Notes under the pieces: model-generated
Databases searched by the model: none
What the model saw: the letters and a program-made list of their open reading frames with translations, nothing else
What the model was told of the DNA's origin: nothing
Origin: Noviluteimonas lactosilytica
Lineage (GTDB): Bacteria > Pseudomonadota > Gammaproteobacteria > Xanthomonadales > Xanthomonadaceae
Length of the DNA stretch: 64,000 nucleotides
Direction of reading: 5' to 3'
NCBI RefSeq assembly: GCF_020866925.1
Contig: NZ_JAJGAK010000005.1
Coordinates: forward strand, 62,001-126,000
Position numbers and translations under genes: made by a program
Shown here: positions 25,707-36,339 of the stretch, piece by piece
Position numbering within the stretch: the stretch's first letter is position 1
Layout: each line of letters starts with the position of its first letter

Positions 25707-26312
25707 ATGCTGCATCTTGCCTCGCGTTCCCCTCGACGCTCCGAACTGCTGGCCCGACTCGGGTACACGTTCGGCACCCTCGAGCTCGACATTCCCGAAC
25801 ACCGCCAACCGAGCGAAAGCGCGGGCGAATACGTGCGCCGTGTCGCGCGCGAAAAAGCCGGCGCCGGCCTGCTGCAGGTCGTCGCCGCGCCCGGCGCGGT
25901 CGTGCTCGGCGCCGACACCGAAGTGGTGCTCGACGACGAAGTGTTCGGAAAGCCACGCGATGCCGAGGACGCGGCCGCGATGCTGCGCCGCCTCTCCGGC
26001 CGCACGCACCAGGTGATCTCCGCGGTCAGCGTGGTGAGCGCGGCGCGCGAAGCGCAGGTGGTGTCCGAATCGCTGGTCACCGTCGCGCCGCTGCACGAGG
26101 ACGACATCGCGCACTATCTCGCCTCGGGCGAGTGGGAAGGCAAGGCCGGCGCCTACGGCATCCAGGGGCGCGCGCAGGTGTTGATCGCGCACCTGTCCGG
26201 CAGCTTCTCCGGCGTGATGGGCCTGCCGATGTACGAGACCGCAAAGTTGCTGCGCGAATTCGGAATCCAGCCTTCGATTGGAATGCAGTCGACCGGGAGC
26301 ATGCGCGCATGA
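25707..26312 (+). CDS. maf: Maf family nucleotide pyrophosphatase
   Basis: A 201-residue house-cleaning enzyme that hydrolyses non-canonical or modified dTTP/UTP. It has the N-terminal [12 protein letters not shown], catalytic [29 protein letters not shown], and [13 protein letters not shown] with [14 protein letters not shown], all diagnostic of Maf (YhdE branch). The stop overlaps the start of rng (ATGA), the conserved maf-rng arrangement. Confidence 0.96.
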   Translation: MLHLASRSPRRSELLARLGYTFGTLELDIPEHRQPSESAGEYVRRVAREKAGAGLLQVVAAPGAVVLGADTEVVLDDEVFGKPRDAEDAAAMLRRLSGRTHQVISAVSVVSAAREAQVVSESLVTVAPLHEDDIAHYLASGEWEGKAGAYGIQGRAQVLIAHLSGSFSGVMGLPMYETAKLLREFGIQPSIGMQSTGSMRA

Positions 26313-27799
26313 GCGAAGAGATCCTGGTCAACGTCACCCCGCGCGAAACGCGCGTGGCCGTCGTCGAGAACGGCATGCTGCAGGAGTTGCACATCGAACG
26401 CGGCTGGCGGCGCGGCGTGGTCGGCAACATCTACAAGGGCCGCGTGCAGCGCGTGATGCCGGGAATGCAGGCGGCGTTCGTCGACATCGGCCTCGACCGC
26501 GCGGCGTTCCTGCACGCCAACGACATCGTGCGTCCGGCAGCGCTGACCGCGACGGCCGAAGGCGAAGAGTCCATTCCCGTTCCCGCCGCCGCGCCGCGTC
26601 CGATCCTCGAGCTCGTGCGCGAAGGCCAGGACATCATCGTCCAGGTCGTGAAGGATCCGATCGGCAGCAAGGGCGCGCGCCTCACCACGCAGCTCAGCAT
26701 TCCGTCGCGTTACCTCGTGCTGCTGCCGCAGTCGCGCGTGATCGGCGTGTCCTCGCGCATCGAAGACGAAACCGAACGCGCGCGCCTGAAGGGTCTCGTG
26801 CAGGAATTCGCCGGCGCGGGCGGGCAGGGCTACATCGTGCGCACCAATGCCGAAGGCCAGCCGGCCGAGGCGCTCGCCGAAGACATCGCGTATCTCAGCC
26901 GCGTGTGGGCGCTGGTCGAAGGCCAGCAGAAGTCGACACCGCTCGGCGCGTGCGTGTACGAAGACCTCAACCTCCCGCTGCGCGCCGTGCGCGACCTGAT
27001 CCGCCGCGACGTCGAGAAGGTCAAGGTCGATTCGCGCGAAACCTGCGATCGCCTCAAGACCTTCGCCGCGCAGTACATGCCCGGCCTTGCGGAGAAGATC
27101 GAACACTACGTCGGCGCGCGCCCGATCTTCGACCTGTACGGCGTCGAGGACGAAATCCAGCACGCGCTCGAAAAGGAAGTGCCGCTCAAGTCGGGTGGTT
27201 ACCTGGTCATCGACCAGACCGAGGCGATGACCACCGTCGACGTGAACACCGGTTCGTTCCTCGGTCAACGCAACCTCGAAGAGACCGTTTACCGCACCAA
27301 CCTCGAAGCGGCGCAGGCGGTCGCGCGCCAGCTGCGACTGCGCAACCTCGGCGGCATCATCATCATCGACTTCATCGACATGACCGACGCCGAGCATCGC
27401 CGCCAGGTGCTGCGCACGCTCGAGAAGTCGCTCGCCAAGGACCACGCGAAGACCACGGTGTACGACTTCTCGCCGCTCGGCCTGGTCGAGATGACGCGCA
27501 AGCGCACGGTCGAATCGCTCGAACGCCAGCTGTGCGAGCCGTGCCACGAATGCGGCGGCCGCGGCACGCTGAAGACGGCCGAAACCGTCACCTACGAGAT
27601 CTTCCGCGAGATCACCCGCGCGGTGCGCCAGTTCGAAGCGGCGCGCCTGCTGGTGATCGCCTCGCCGAAGGTCGTCGCGCGCATCACCGACGAGGAAAGC
27701 TCGGCGGTGGCCGAGCTCGAGGAATTCCTCGGCAAGTCGATCCGCTTCCAGTCCGACGAGCAATACCTGCAGGAGCAGTTCGATGTCGTGCTGCTCTGA
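26309..27799 (+). CDS. rng: Ribonuclease G
   Basis: A 496-residue endoribonuclease that matures the 5' end of 16S rRNA and degrades some mRNAs. It has an S1 domain (about residues 36-130: [23 protein letters not shown]), a DNase I-like catalytic centre with the metal-binding aspartates in [11 protein letters not shown] and [10 protein letters not shown], and the Cys-containing link [14 protein letters not shown] typical of the RNase E/G family. There is no long C-terminal degradosome scaffold, which argues for G rather than E. The start is coupled to maf. Directly after the stop lies a half copy of the GGGAAAC repeat. Confidence 0.95.
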   Translation: MSEEILVNVTPRETRVAVVENGMLQELHIERGWRRGVVGNIYKGRVQRVMPGMQAAFVDIGLDRAAFLHANDIVRPAALTATAEGEESIPVPAAAPRPILELVREGQDIIVQVVKDPIGSKGARLTTQLSIPSRYLVLLPQSRVIGVSSRIEDETERARLKGLVQEFAGAGGQGYIVRTNAEGQPAEALAEDIAYLSRVWALVEGQQKSTPLGACVYEDLNLPLRAVRDLIRRDVEKVKVDSRETCDRLKTFAAQYMPGLAEKIEHYVGARPIFDLYGVEDEIQHALEKEVPLKSGGYLVIDQTEAMTTVDVNTGSFLGQRNLEETVYRTNLEAAQAVARQLRLRNLGGIIIIDFIDMTDAEHRRQVLRTLEKSLAKDHAKTTVYDFSPLGLVEMTRKRTVESLERQLCEPCHECGGRGTLKTAETVTYEIFREITRAVRQFEAARLLVIASPKVVARITDEESSAVAELEEFLGKSIRFQSDEQYLQEQFDVVLL

Positions 27800-27807
27800 C
27801 AGGACAA

Positions 27808-27840
27808 GCGGGAACGGGGAACAGGGAACGGGGAACGGGT
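27808..27840 (+). repeat. Half GGGAAAC-type element between rng and yhdP
   Basis: A G-rich array of GGGAAC(G/A) units with five G-tracts and loops of 3-4 bases, which fits the canonical G-quadruplex pattern on the coding strand. No inverted partner arm is found nearby, unlike the other copies. It fills the 43 bp between rng and yhdP and so lies in the leader of yhdP, right over the expected ribosome-site region. Confidence 0.75.
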
Positions 27841-27842
27841 AG

Positions 27843-30800
27843 GTGCATACGCCTTTTCGCCGACGGATGCGGATCACGCGGCGTATCCTCGGGTACGGCG
27901 CGATGGTGGTGCTCATCTTCGTTGCGCTGCTGGTCGGTGTGGCGAAGCAGCTCCTGCCGATCGTGGAGCAGCATCCGGACAAGATTGCTGCGTGGCTGAG
28001 CGAACGCGCGGGACGCCCCGTGCATTTCGCGAAGGTGGAATCGGCGTGGACGCGACGCGGCCCGTTGCTGCGCCTGGATGACCTGCGCCTCGGCGACGGT
28101 GCGCAGTCGATCGCGATCGGCGACACCGAAATGCTGGTTTCGCTCTACGGCGGCCTGTTGCCCGGCGGCACGTTCTCCGAACTGCGCCTGCGCGGCCTCG
28201 ACCTCACCGTCGAGCGCGCGAACGATGGGCAATGGTCGGTGCGCGGATTGCCTGGGCAACAGCAACCGGGCGGCGATCCGTTCGCCGCGCTCGAGCGCCT
28301 GGGCGAACTGCAGATCATCGGCGGCCGATTGCGCGTCGTCGCGCCGACGTTCGGCATCGACGCGCGCGTGCCGCGCATCGACCTGCGCCTGCGCGTGGAA
28401 GGCGATCGCATCCGCAGCGGCATGCGCGCGTGGATGCGGCCGGGTGTGTCGCCGCTCGACGCCGCGCTCGACTTCGATCGCAAGGCCGGCGACGGCCATG
28501 CGTACGCCGGCGCGAAGCAAGCCGATCTCGCCGCGTGGGCGCCGTTGCTGCACGTGATGGGCGTCGCCATCGACGCGGGCCATGGCCGCGCGCAGGCGTG
28601 GGCGGAACTGCGCGACCATCGCGTCGCCTCGGTCACCGCCGATGCGCTGCTCGACGACGTCGCGCTGCGCGGCGCACCGCTACGCGATGCGAGCGGCGTG
28701 CACACGCCGCAGGCGCGCTTCGGCCACGTCGAAATGCGCGCGCGCCTGCAGCAGAAGAACGGTGAGTACCGCTTCGACGCACCGCTGCTGCGCATCGACG
28801 CCGGCGGCAGCAAGCAGACGCTCGATGGCTTGCTGCTGGTTGCCGGCAAGCGTTGGGGCCTGCGCGCGGATCGCGTCGACGCGGGTCCGTTGCTCGCCGC
28901 GGCCGCGTTGAGCGACAGCATGGACGCGGGCCTGCGTCGCTGGTTGTTGCTGGCCAAACCGCAAGCCGTGCTGCAGGGCGTGCAGGTCGTCGGCGCGCAA
29001 GGCGGTGCGATGCAGGCGCACGGCACGTTGTCGGGCGTGGGCTTCACGCCGGTCGGCAATGCGCCGGGCTTGCGCAACCTCACCGGCCGGATCACCGCGG
29101 ACGCGAACGGCTTCGCGTTCGTCGCCGATCCGAAAGCGACGGTCGATTTCGATTGGCCCGCGGGATTCGCGATGGTGCATCCGCTGACGCTCACCGGCCG
29201 CATCGCGGGTTGGCGCGAAGGCGCGGGCTGGCGCTTCGGCACCGATTCGCTGAAGGTGCGCGGCGCCAACTTCGGCGTGCTCGCGCGCGGCGGCATGTGG
29301 TTCCAGAACGACGGCACGCGCCCGTGGATCGACATCGCGGCCGAACTCGACGACGCCCCCGTGCCCGCGGGCAAGGGCTTCCTCGTGCGCCATCTCATGC
29401 CCGACGGCACCGAACGCTGGCTCGATGCCGCGCTGCAGGCGGGCACCTTGCACGCCGGTCGCGCGATCGTGTCGGGCGATCTCGACGACTGGCCCTTCCT
29501 GCACGAGAACGGCCTGTTCCGTGCCGATGCGCAGCTCGTCGACGCGACGCTCGAGTTCTCGCAGGAATGGCCCGCGGCGGAACACTTGAACGGTGCGATC
29601 AGCTTCGTCGGCAACGGCTTCACGGTCGATGGCAGTGCATCGCTCGCAGGCGTCAACGTGCCGCACATCCGCGCCGGCATCGCCTCGTTCCGCGAGGCCG
29701 AACTCACGGTGGTGGCCGAAGGCGCGAGCGATGCGTCGAAGCTCGTCGACCTGTTGCGCCACAGTCCGTTGAACAAGGAACACGGCGAGACGCTCGCGAA
29801 CATCGACGCGAACGGCCCGGCGAACGTCACCTTCGACATGTTGTTGCCGTTCCACGACAAGATCGCCGGTCATTCGAAGGGCACGGTCGAACTCTCCGGC
29901 GCGCGCCTGCGCGAGAAGCGCTGGAACCTCGCGTTCGACGACGTGCGCGGCAAGGCGGAGTTCGGCGACGGCGGATTCGCCGCCAACAATCTCGCGGTGC
30001 GCCACGAAGGCCAGCCGGGCACGCTCGGTTTGCGGGCGGGCACGCAATTCGTGCGCGACAAGGCGCAGGCATTCGAAGCCGACATGGCGACGTCGATGGA
30101 CGCGAAGGCGTTGGTCGATCGCGCGGGCAACCTCGAGTGGTTGCGGTCGTACATCGACGGGCGTTCGACGTGGACCGTCGCGGTCGCGATTCCGAAGGCG
30201 AGCGGCAAGACCGTGCCGCCGTCGAAACTCACGCTGCGTTCCAACCTCGTCGGCACGTCGCTCGACCTGCCCGCGCCGCTGCGCAAGAACGCGCCCGTCT
30301 CGCTGCCCACGACGATCGAAGCCGACCTGCCGATGGGCGAGGGCGAAGTGCGCGTGTCGTTCGCGAACCTGGCGGCATTGCGCACGCGCACGCGCGGCAA
30401 CCAGACGGGCTTGCGCGTCGTGCTCGGCAGCGATCGCGTCGATGAAGCGCCGCCCGCGTCGGGCCTCATCGCGACCGGCCATGCGGCGTCGCTCGAACTC
30501 GTCGACTGGATCGGCCTCGCGCAAAGCGGCAAGGGCAACGATCCGAACGCGGGCGGCATGCCGCTGCGCCGCATCGACCTGCGCACCGATCGCCTGATGT
30601 TGCTCGGCGGCGTGTTCCCCGATGCGCGCGTTCAAGTCACGCCGGGCACGAACGCGGCGAACGTCGTCGTCTCCGGCCCCGCGCTTGCGGGCACGGCGGT
30701 CATCCCCGATGCCGAAGGCGGCACCATCAGCGGCCGCATGGAAAAAGCGCATTGGCGCGCGCCGCCGAAACCGGCGAATGCAACCGCCGCCGTCGCGACA

Positions 30801-31670
30801 CCGCCGGTGCCCGACGCGCACCCGATCGACCCCGCGTCGATCCCGCCGTTGAGCTTCGACATCGCGGACCTGCGCGTCAACGCACTGTCGCTCGGCAAGG
30901 CGACGGTGCGCACGCGTCCGACCACCGCGGGCATGCGCTTCGAAACATTGCAGACGCAGTCGCCGCAGCATCGCCTGGGCGTGACCGGCGAATGGAACGG
31001 CATGGGCGCCGCCGCGCGCACGCGCCTGGGCCTGCAGATCGACAGTGAAGACTTCGGCGCGCTGATGGAAGGGCTCGGCTTCGGCGGGCAGCTGTCGAGC
31101 GGCAAGGGCATGGCGAAGTTCGACGCGACGTGGCCCGGTTCGCCGCGCGAGTTCGGCGCGCGCGGCGTGGAAGGCACGCTGGCGCTCGACGTGAAGCAGG
31201 GCACGCTGCTGGAGATCGAACCGGGCGCCGGCCGCGTGCTTGGCCTGTTGAGCATCGCGCAGTTGCCCCGACGCATGCTGCTCGACTTCCGCGATTTCTA
31301 TTCCAAGGGCCTGGCCTTCAACCGCATCGACGGCCACGTGCGCCTCGTGCAGGGCATGGCGCGCACCGACGACCTCACGATCGACAGCCCCGCGGCGCAG
31401 ATCGAGATCCGCGGTGCGGCCAACCTCACGGCGCAGACCTTCGACCAGACGGTCGAGGTCATCCCGCGCGCAGGCAACCTGCTCACCGTCGCGGGCGCCA
31501 TCGCGGGCGGTCCGGTCGGCGCGGCCATCGGCGCGGCGGCCAACGCGGTGCTGAACAAGCCCATCGGCCAGCTCACCGCGAAAACCTATCGCGTCACCGG
31601 CCCGTGGAAGGACCCGAAGGTCGAAGTGACGAAGAAGCCGGCGACCGCCGACGGATCGCCGAACGGATGA
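27843..31670 (+). CDS. yhdP: YhdP family AsmA-like envelope protein
   Basis: A 1275-residue protein anchored by one N-terminal helix ([18 protein letters not shown]) with a giant periplasmic part of repetitive beta structure, as in YhdP/TIGR02099. AsmA-like proteins of this group carry phospholipids between the inner and outer membranes. Typical segments are [20 protein letters not shown] near the N-terminus and [20 protein letters not shown] with [20 protein letters not shown] near the C-terminus. The start is either the GTG at 27843 or the ATG at 27867; neither has a good ribosome site because the G-rich repeat lies there. Its place after maf-rng and before tldD is conserved. Confidence 0.92.
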   Translation: MHTPFRRRMRITRRILGYGAMVVLIFVALLVGVAKQLLPIVEQHPDKIAAWLSERAGRPVHFAKVESAWTRRGPLLRLDDLRLGDGAQSIAIGDTEMLVSLYGGLLPGGTFSELRLRGLDLTVERANDGQWSVRGLPGQQQPGGDPFAALERLGELQIIGGRLRVVAPTFGIDARVPRIDLRLRVEGDRIRSGMRAWMRPGVSPLDAALDFDRKAGDGHAYAGAKQADLAAWAPLLHVMGVAIDAGHGRAQAWAELRDHRVASVTADALLDDVALRGAPLRDASGVHTPQARFGHVEMRARLQQKNGEYRFDAPLLRIDAGGSKQTLDGLLLVAGKRWGLRADRVDAGPLLAAAALSDSMDAGLRRWLLLAKPQAVLQGVQVVGAQGGAMQAHGTLSGVGFTPVGNAPGLRNLTGRITADANGFAFVADPKATVDFDWPAGFAMVHPLTLTGRIAGWREGAGWRFGTDSLKVRGANFGVLARGGMWFQNDGTRPWIDIAAELDDAPVPAGKGFLVRHLMPDGTERWLDAALQAGTLHAGRAIVSGDLDDWPFLHENGLFRADAQLVDATLEFSQEWPAAEHLNGAISFVGNGFTVDGSASLAGVNVPHIRAGIASFREAELTVVAEGASDASKLVDLLRHSPLNKEHGETLANIDANGPANVTFDMLLPFHDKIAGHSKGTVELSGARLREKRWNLAFDDVRGKAEFGDGGFAANNLAVRHEGQPGTLGLRAGTQFVRDKAQAFEADMATSMDAKALVDRAGNLEWLRSYIDGRSTWTVAVAIPKASGKTVPPSKLTLRSNLVGTSLDLPAPLRKNAPVSLPTTIEADLPMGEGEVRVSFANLAALRTRTRGNQTGLRVVLGSDRVDEAPPASGLIATGHAASLELVDWIGLAQSGKGNDPNAGGMPLRRIDLRTDRLMLLGGVFPDARVQVTPGTNAANVVVSGPALAGTAVIPDAEGGTISGRMEKAHWRAPPKPANATAAVATPPVPDAHPIDPASIPPLSFDIADLRVNALSLGKATVRTRPTTAGMRFETLQTQSPQHRLGVTGEWNGMGAAARTRLGLQIDSEDFGALMEGLGFGGQLSSGKGMAKFDATWPGSPREFGARGVEGTLALDVKQGTLLEIEPGAGRVLGLLSIAQLPRRMLLDFRDFYSKGLAFNRIDGHVRLVQGMARTDDLTIDSPAAQIEIRGAANLTAQTFDQTVEVIPRAGNLLTVAGAIAGGPVGAAIGAAANAVLNKPIGQLTAKTYRVTGPWKDPKVEVTKKPATADGSPNG

Positions 31671-31749
31671 GGCGTCGCTGGCGGTTGCATCCGGCCATCA
31701 CGAGCACCATGTAGCTTCGATACCCGACGCTTTCGCAAACGGATCGCCC

Positions 31750-33192
31750 ATGACCCTCCCGCTGAAACTCGCCGAATCCCGTTTGCTGGTTCCTTCCGGC
31801 CTCGCCACCGCGCAACTCGACACGGCCTTCGGCGCGCTGCTGGGACCGGGCATCGATTTCGGCGACCTGTATTTCCAGCACGCGCGGCGCGAGAGCTGGT
31901 CGATGGAGGACGGCATCGTGAAGGACGGTGCGCACGCGATCGAGCAGGGCGTCGGCGTGCGCGCGATTTCCGGCGAGAAGACCGGCTTCGCGTACTCGGA
32001 TGAAATCGACACGCCCGCGTTGATCGAAGCGGCGAAGTCCGCGCGTGCAATTGCGCGCGATGGTTCGTCCGCGTCGCCGCGCGCACTGGTGCCCGGCACC
32101 GGGCGTGCGTTGTATTCCGCCGACGATCCCATCGATGGCCTTCCCAACGAAGCAAAGGTCGCCGCGCTGCGCGAAGTCGACCGCCTGCTGCGCGCCGCCG
32201 ATCCGCGCGTGAAGCAGGTGATGGTCTCGCTCGCCGGCGGCGTCGACACCGTGCTCGTCGCGCGCAGCGACGGCGTGCTCGCGGCCGACGTGCGACCGCT
32301 CGTGCGCCTCAACGTGCAGGTGATCGTCGAACAGAACGGACGTCGCGAGAGCGGCTACGCGGGCGGCGGCGGGCGTTATTCGTACGCCGAACTGCTCGCC
32401 GACGGCCGACCCGAACGCTTCGCGCGCGAAGCGCTGCGCCAGGCGCTGGTCAACCTCGAAGCGGTCGACGCGCCCGCGGGCCTGATGCCCGTCGTGCTCG
32501 GCAGCGGTTGGCCTGGCGTGTTGCTGCACGAAGCGGTCGGCCACGGCCTGGAAGGCGACTTCAACCGCAAGGGCACGTCGACGTACGCCGGCCGCATGGG
32601 CCAGCGCGTCGCATCGCCCGGCGTGACGATCGTCGACGACGGCACGCTGCCGGGCCGTCGCGGTTCGCTCAACGTCGACGACGAAGGCACGCCGACCTCG
32701 TGCACGACGCTGATCGAAGACGGCGTGCTCGTCGGCTACATGCAGGACACGCTCAACGCGCGCCTGATGGGCATGCAGCCCACCGGCAACGGTCGCCGCG
32801 AGTCGTTCGCGCACCTGCCGATGCCGCGCATGACCAACACCTACATGCTCGCCGGCAACCACGATCCGGAAGAGATGATCCGCTCGGTGAAGAAGGGCCT
32901 GTACGCGGTGAACTTCGGCGGCGGCCAGGTCGACATCACCAGCGGCAAGTACGTGTTCTCCGCGACCGAGGCCTACCTGATCGAAGACGGGAAGATCACC
33001 GCGCCGGTGAAGGGCGCGACGCTGATCGGCAACGGCCCGGAAACCATGCAGCGCGTGAAGATGATCGGCAACGACCTCGCGCTCGACGAAGGCGTCGGCG
33101 TGTGCGGCAAGGACGGGCAGAGCGTGCCGGTCGGCGTCGGGCAGCCGAGTCTGCTGATCGATCAGTTGACGGTGGGCGGGACGCAGGCGTGA
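31750..33192 (+). CDS. tldD: Metalloprotease subunit TldD
   Basis: A 480-residue zinc protease subunit that works as a heterodimer with TldE/PmbA and degrades or trims unfolded peptides (and processes microcin-type peptides in some hosts). It has the catalytic HExxxH as [13 protein letters not shown] near residue 260, and the rest follows the family ([75 protein letters not shown]). Its partner pmbA is 745 bp further on, separated only by the antisense darP gene, as in related genomes. Confidence 0.96.
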   Translation: MTLPLKLAESRLLVPSGLATAQLDTAFGALLGPGIDFGDLYFQHARRESWSMEDGIVKDGAHAIEQGVGVRAISGEKTGFAYSDEIDTPALIEAAKSARAIARDGSSASPRALVPGTGRALYSADDPIDGLPNEAKVAALREVDRLLRAADPRVKQVMVSLAGGVDTVLVARSDGVLAADVRPLVRLNVQVIVEQNGRRESGYAGGGGRYSYAELLADGRPERFAREALRQALVNLEAVDAPAGLMPVVLGSGWPGVLLHEAVGHGLEGDFNRKGTSTYAGRMGQRVASPGVTIVDDGTLPGRRGSLNVDDEGTPTSCTTLIEDGVLVGYMQDTLNARLMGMQPTGNGRRESFAHLPMPRMTNTYMLAGNHDPEEMIRSVKKGLYAVNFGGGQVDITSGKYVFSATEAYLIEDGKITAPVKGATLIGNGPETMQRVKMIGNDLALDEGVGVCGKDGQSVPVGVGQPSLLIDQLTVGGTQA

Positions 33193-33202
33193 TTGGGGTG
33201 GA

Positions 33203-33387
33203 GCAAAAGCGGGAAACGGGAAACGGGAAACGGGAGGGTGTACGTGCGTCGCGGCCACGAGTCACGTCGGCCGAAGATCGCGTCGCAACCGCTTCCGAAC
33301 AGCCGAAAGCCGAACTTCGGCTGACGCTATTCTCCGTCCTCGTCGATCGCCAGTTCTCCCGTTTCCCGTTTCCCGTTTCCCGCTTCC
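33203..33387. repeat. GGGAAAC inverted-repeat element, copy C (enters darP)
   Basis: The left arm (33209-33237) carries four GGG tracts with AAAC loops on the plus strand. The right arm (33356-33387) carries the same on the minus strand, with about 30 bp of perfect complementarity between them. Small internal inverted repeats occur, for example AGCCGAA-C-TTCGGCT at 33308-33322. The right arm lies inside the 3' coding end of darP. Confidence 0.88.
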
Positions 33388-33896
33388 ATCGCTTCTTTCA
33401 CCACCTGGAAAATCTCGCGATACGCCCTCGGCGGCTTGTTCCGCTTCTTCTCCTCGCCGGCGTTGCGCACCAGTTGGCGCAGGTGCTGGCGATCCGCCGA
33501 CGGGAATTCGTCGATGAACGCGGCGAGCGCGTCGTCGCCGTCGTCGAGCAGGCGGTCGCGCCACGCTTCGACGCGGTGCATCTGCGCGACTTCCTTGCGC
33601 GCCGCTTCGCCCTTCTCGTCGAGGGCGTCGCGGATCGCATCGAGCGTTTCTTCGTCCTCGCGCCGCATCTGCTTGGCCAGGAACTGCAACTGGCGCTTGT
33701 GCGCGATGTGCGAGGTGATGCGGCGCGTTTCCAGGATGTGCGGCATCAGGTTTTCGGGAATCGGCAGCTTCGCCAACTGCGCGTCGCTGAGCTCGGCGAG
33801 CTTCGCGCCGAGTTCGAGCACGTCGAGCGCGGCGCGCCGCTGCTCGCTGCGGCTCGGGCTCAGGAATTCGCCGGTTTCCGGGTCCTTGCCGCGCAT
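33327..33896 (-). CDS. darP: Ribosome-maturation protein DarP (YjgA)
   Basis: A 189-residue protein of the YjgA/DarP family, which aids late 50S subunit assembly. The helical core is typical: [79 protein letters not shown] and [21 protein letters not shown], then [12 protein letters not shown], where family members usually end. The final 19 residues ([19 protein letters not shown]) are extra, and GNGKRETG is encoded by the GGGAAAC repeat arm. The gene is antisense between tldD and pmbA; its start is 41 bp from the pmbA start, so the promoters face away from each other. Confidence 0.92.
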   Translation of the reverse strand: MRGKDPETGEFLSPSRSEQRRAALDVLELGAKLAELSDAQLAKLPIPENLMPHILETRRITSHIAHKRQLQFLAKQMRREDEETLDAIRDALDEKGEAARKEVAQMHRVEAWRDRLLDDGDDALAAFIDEFPSADRQHLRQLVRNAGEEKKRNKPPRAYREIFQVVKEAMEAGNGKRETGELAIDEDGE

Positions 33897-33937
33897 CGCC
33901 TGTCACCTGTATTCGGGAATCACGGAAGGATAGACCA

Positions 33938-35320
33938 TTGAACACCGCCCCCCTGTCGACGAACCCCCCAGGCCCCCTCGCGGGCGACGACAGCCCCGCC
34001 CGGATGGCGGCGTTGTCGGACATCGCGAGCGAGTTGCTCGACCGCTGCCGCACCGCCGGCGCGACCCAGGCCGAGGTGTCGTGCTCGCAGGAGCACGGCC
34101 TCAACGTCAACGTGCGCATGGGCGCGGTGGAAACCGTCGAATCCACGCGCGACCGCGGCATCGCGGTGACCGTCTACTTCGGCAAGCGCAAGGGCAGCGC
34201 CAGCACGGCGGACCTGCGCGAAGAAAGCCTGGCGGCGACCGTCGAGCAGGCCTGCGCGATCGCGCGCCACACCGAGGACGACGAAGCGGCGGGCCTCGCC
34301 GACGCCGACCTGATGGCGCGCGAAGTGCGCGAGTTCGACGGCTGGCACCCGTGGGACGTCGACGCCGACCGCGCGCTCGACATCGCACTCGCGTGCGAAC
34401 AAGCGGGCCGCGACGCGGATGCGCGCATCGAGAACAGCGACGGCGCCTCGGTCGGCAGCAGCGCATCGATCAGCGTGTACGCGAACTCGCACGGCTTCCT
34501 GGGCGCCGAGCGCAGCACGCAACACACGATCGGTTGCGCGTTGATCGCCGGTCGCGGCGACGGCATGCAGCGCGACGGCTGGTACAGCACCGCGATCGCG
34601 GCCGACGACCTCGAGCAAGCCGCATCGATCGGCCGCCATGCCGCCGAACGCGCGGCCGCGCGCCTGCAACCGCGTTCGCTTCCGACGGGCGAAGTGCCGG
34701 TGCTGTTCCAGGCCGAAGTCGCGCGTTCGCTGATCGGTCACCTGCTCGGCGCGGTGTCGGGCGGATCGCTGTACCGGCGCGCGAGCTTCCTCATCGACTC
34801 GGTGAACACGCAACTGTTCCCCGATTGGTTCTCGATCGAAGAAGACCCGTTCCTGCCGCGCGGCTTCCGCTCGGCATCGTTCGATTCGGAAGGCGTCGCG
34901 ACGCGCGCATCGAAACTGATCGAAGACGGCGTGCTGCAACGCTACATCCTCGGCAGCTACTCGGCGCGCAAACTCGGACTGACGACGACCGCGAACGCCG
35001 GCGGCGTGCACAACCTCCGCGTGCGCGCCAACGCCGGCGACTTCGCATCGCTGCTCGGCGGCATGCAACGCGGCCTGCTCGTCACCGAACTGATGGGGCA
35101 GGGCGTCAACTCCGTGACCGGCGACTACTCGCGCGGCGCCGCGGGCTTCTGGATCGAAGACGGCCGCGTGCAGTTCCCCGTCGACGGCATCACCATCGCC
35201 GGCAACCTCAGGTCGATGTTCCGCGCGATCGAAGCGGTGGGCACCGACGTCGATCCGCGATCGCATATCCGCGTGGGGTCGATCCTGGTCGGGAAGATGA
35301 CGGTGGCGGGCGAATCCTGA
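33938..35320 (+). CDS. pmbA: Metalloprotease-associated subunit PmbA/TldE
   Basis: A 460-residue partner of TldD. The family segments are present: LNVNVRMGAVETVESTRDRG, GSASTADLREESLAATVEQA, ENSDGASVGSSASISVYANS, YRRASFLIDSVNTQLFPDW and GLLVTELMGQGVNSVTGDYSRG. PmbA has no zinc motif of its own, as expected. The start is most likely the TTG at 33938, which has an excellent GGAAGGA seven bases upstream; no ATG precedes the conserved domain with a comparable site. Confidence 0.95.
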   Translation: MNTAPLSTNPPGPLAGDDSPARMAALSDIASELLDRCRTAGATQAEVSCSQEHGLNVNVRMGAVETVESTRDRGIAVTVYFGKRKGSASTADLREESLAATVEQACAIARHTEDDEAAGLADADLMAREVREFDGWHPWDVDADRALDIALACEQAGRDADARIENSDGASVGSSASISVYANSHGFLGAERSTQHTIGCALIAGRGDGMQRDGWYSTAIAADDLEQAASIGRHAAERAAARLQPRSLPTGEVPVLFQAEVARSLIGHLLGAVSGGSLYRRASFLIDSVNTQLFPDWFSIEEDPFLPRGFRSASFDSEGVATRASKLIEDGVLQRYILGSYSARKLGLTTTANAGGVHNLRVRANAGDFASLLGGMQRGLLVTELMGQGVNSVTGDYSRGAAGFWIEDGRVQFPVDGITIAGNLRSMFRAIEAVGTDVDPRSHIRVGSILVGKMTVAGES

Positions 35321-35489
35321 CGTCGGCGCAAGGCCGCACACCCCAACGCGAGCGATCGCCCCCGCTACGGGGACACATCTGCCGACTCCGCCGGTGACGT
35401 CACGTGCGCGCGGAAGAACCATTGCGCTTTCGCGGCAAACCGAAGTTGTGTTTCCTGAATCCACACGACAATGTGGACGGAGGCGACTG

Positions 35490-35789
35490 ATGAAAGGATT
35501 TCGCGTCGACTGGATGTTCCCCGGGGAATCGGATTTCCTCGCCGGCGAGATACGGTTCGAAGGGCAGGTGTTCTGCCGGGTCCGATGCGAGCGTGCGGAT
35601 GGCCTGCTCGAAGTCGACTTCCCCGCGGGCTTCGTCAAACCGATCTACGACCTCCCGTTGACGCAATTCCTTCGATTGGTCGAAGCCGTCGGCGATGAAG
35701 TCCGCGACTTGCGGTGCGGCGCCAGCATTCCCGCCGCGGCGTATCCGATCTGCTTCCGCGGCATGGGGCACGCGGTGAACGACGCGTAG
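35490..35789 (+). CDS. Small hypothetical protein
   Basis: A 99-residue soluble protein with a good ribosome site (GGAGG, six bases before the ATG). It begins KGFRVDWMFPGESDFLAGEI and contains VFCRVRCERADGLLEVDFPAG and EVRDLRCGASIPAAAYP; the composition is that of a small globular beta-rich domain. I do not recognise the family. About 170 bp separate it from pmbA, so it may have its own promoter. A strong terminator follows. Confidence 0.7.
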   Translation: MKGFRVDWMFPGESDFLAGEIRFEGQVFCRVRCERADGLLEVDFPAGFVKPIYDLPLTQFLRLVEAVGDEVRDLRCGASIPAAAYPICFRGMGHAVNDA

Positions 35790-35811
35790 CGTTGCAGCGT
35801 TCGCGCACATG

Positions 35812-35841
35812 AAAAAGGCGGCCACGAGGGCCGCCTTTTTT
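35812..35841. terminator. Bidirectional intrinsic terminator
   Basis: A perfect 12-bp stem AAAAAGGCGGCC/GGCCGCCTTTTT with a 5-nt loop, with A-run and T-run on the two sides, so it works in both directions. It serves the small gene at 35490 on the plus strand and the end of the accA-to-DUF4870 run on the minus strand. Confidence 0.92.
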
Positions 35842-35862
35842 GTTGCCTGTCGTTTGCGTCGC

Positions 35863-36279
35863 TTACTTGATCAGGCGAATCGTGAACGGATAGCGGTAAC
35901 GCACGCCGTCGTTCGCCTTCACCGCGGCCATGATGATCAGCACGAGGGCGGCGATGCCCACGACGAACATCAGCGGCAGCGCGATCACGAAACCGATGCC
36001 GAGCGTGATGAAGCCGAGGATCATCAGCGCGAGGAAGATCGCGGTGACGGTGATGTTGAAGTTCAGCGATTCCTTGGCCTGGTCGGCGACGAAGGGCATC
36101 GTGTCCTTCTTCAGCAGCCAGATGATCAGCGGGCCGAGGAACCAGCCCCAGCCGCCGATCGCGGAAGTGACCAGGCCGCCGAGGAGCGCGGAGAGATGGG
36201 CGAACATCGCCCACTGGCGTTCTTCCTGCGGGATCGCGGTGTCGTCGTTGACGGTGGTGTTCGGATCGATGTCGTTCAT
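35863..36279 (-). CDS. DUF4870 membrane protein
   Basis: A 138-residue protein of the DUF4870 (TM2-like) family. It has two or three hydrophobic segments (LSALLGGLVTSAIGGWGWFLGPLIIWLL, FNITVTAIFLALMILGFITLG, VIALPLMFVVGIAALVLIIMA) with the conserved linker DTMPFVADQAKESLNFNI and the C-terminus RYRYPFTIRLI. No function is established for the family. It is last in the minus-strand run and ends just before the bidirectional terminator. Confidence 0.9.
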   Translation of the reverse strand: MNDIDPNTTVNDDTAIPQEERQWAMFAHLSALLGGLVTSAIGGWGWFLGPLIIWLLKKDTMPFVADQAKESLNFNITVTAIFLALMILGFITLGIGFVIALPLMFVVGIAALVLIIMAAVKANDGVRYRYPFTIRLIK

Positions 36280-36339
36280 TGCGTAATTCCCCCGAATGGA
36301 TGGATCGCGCCCCGCACTGGCGGCCGGTGGCTCACTGTA

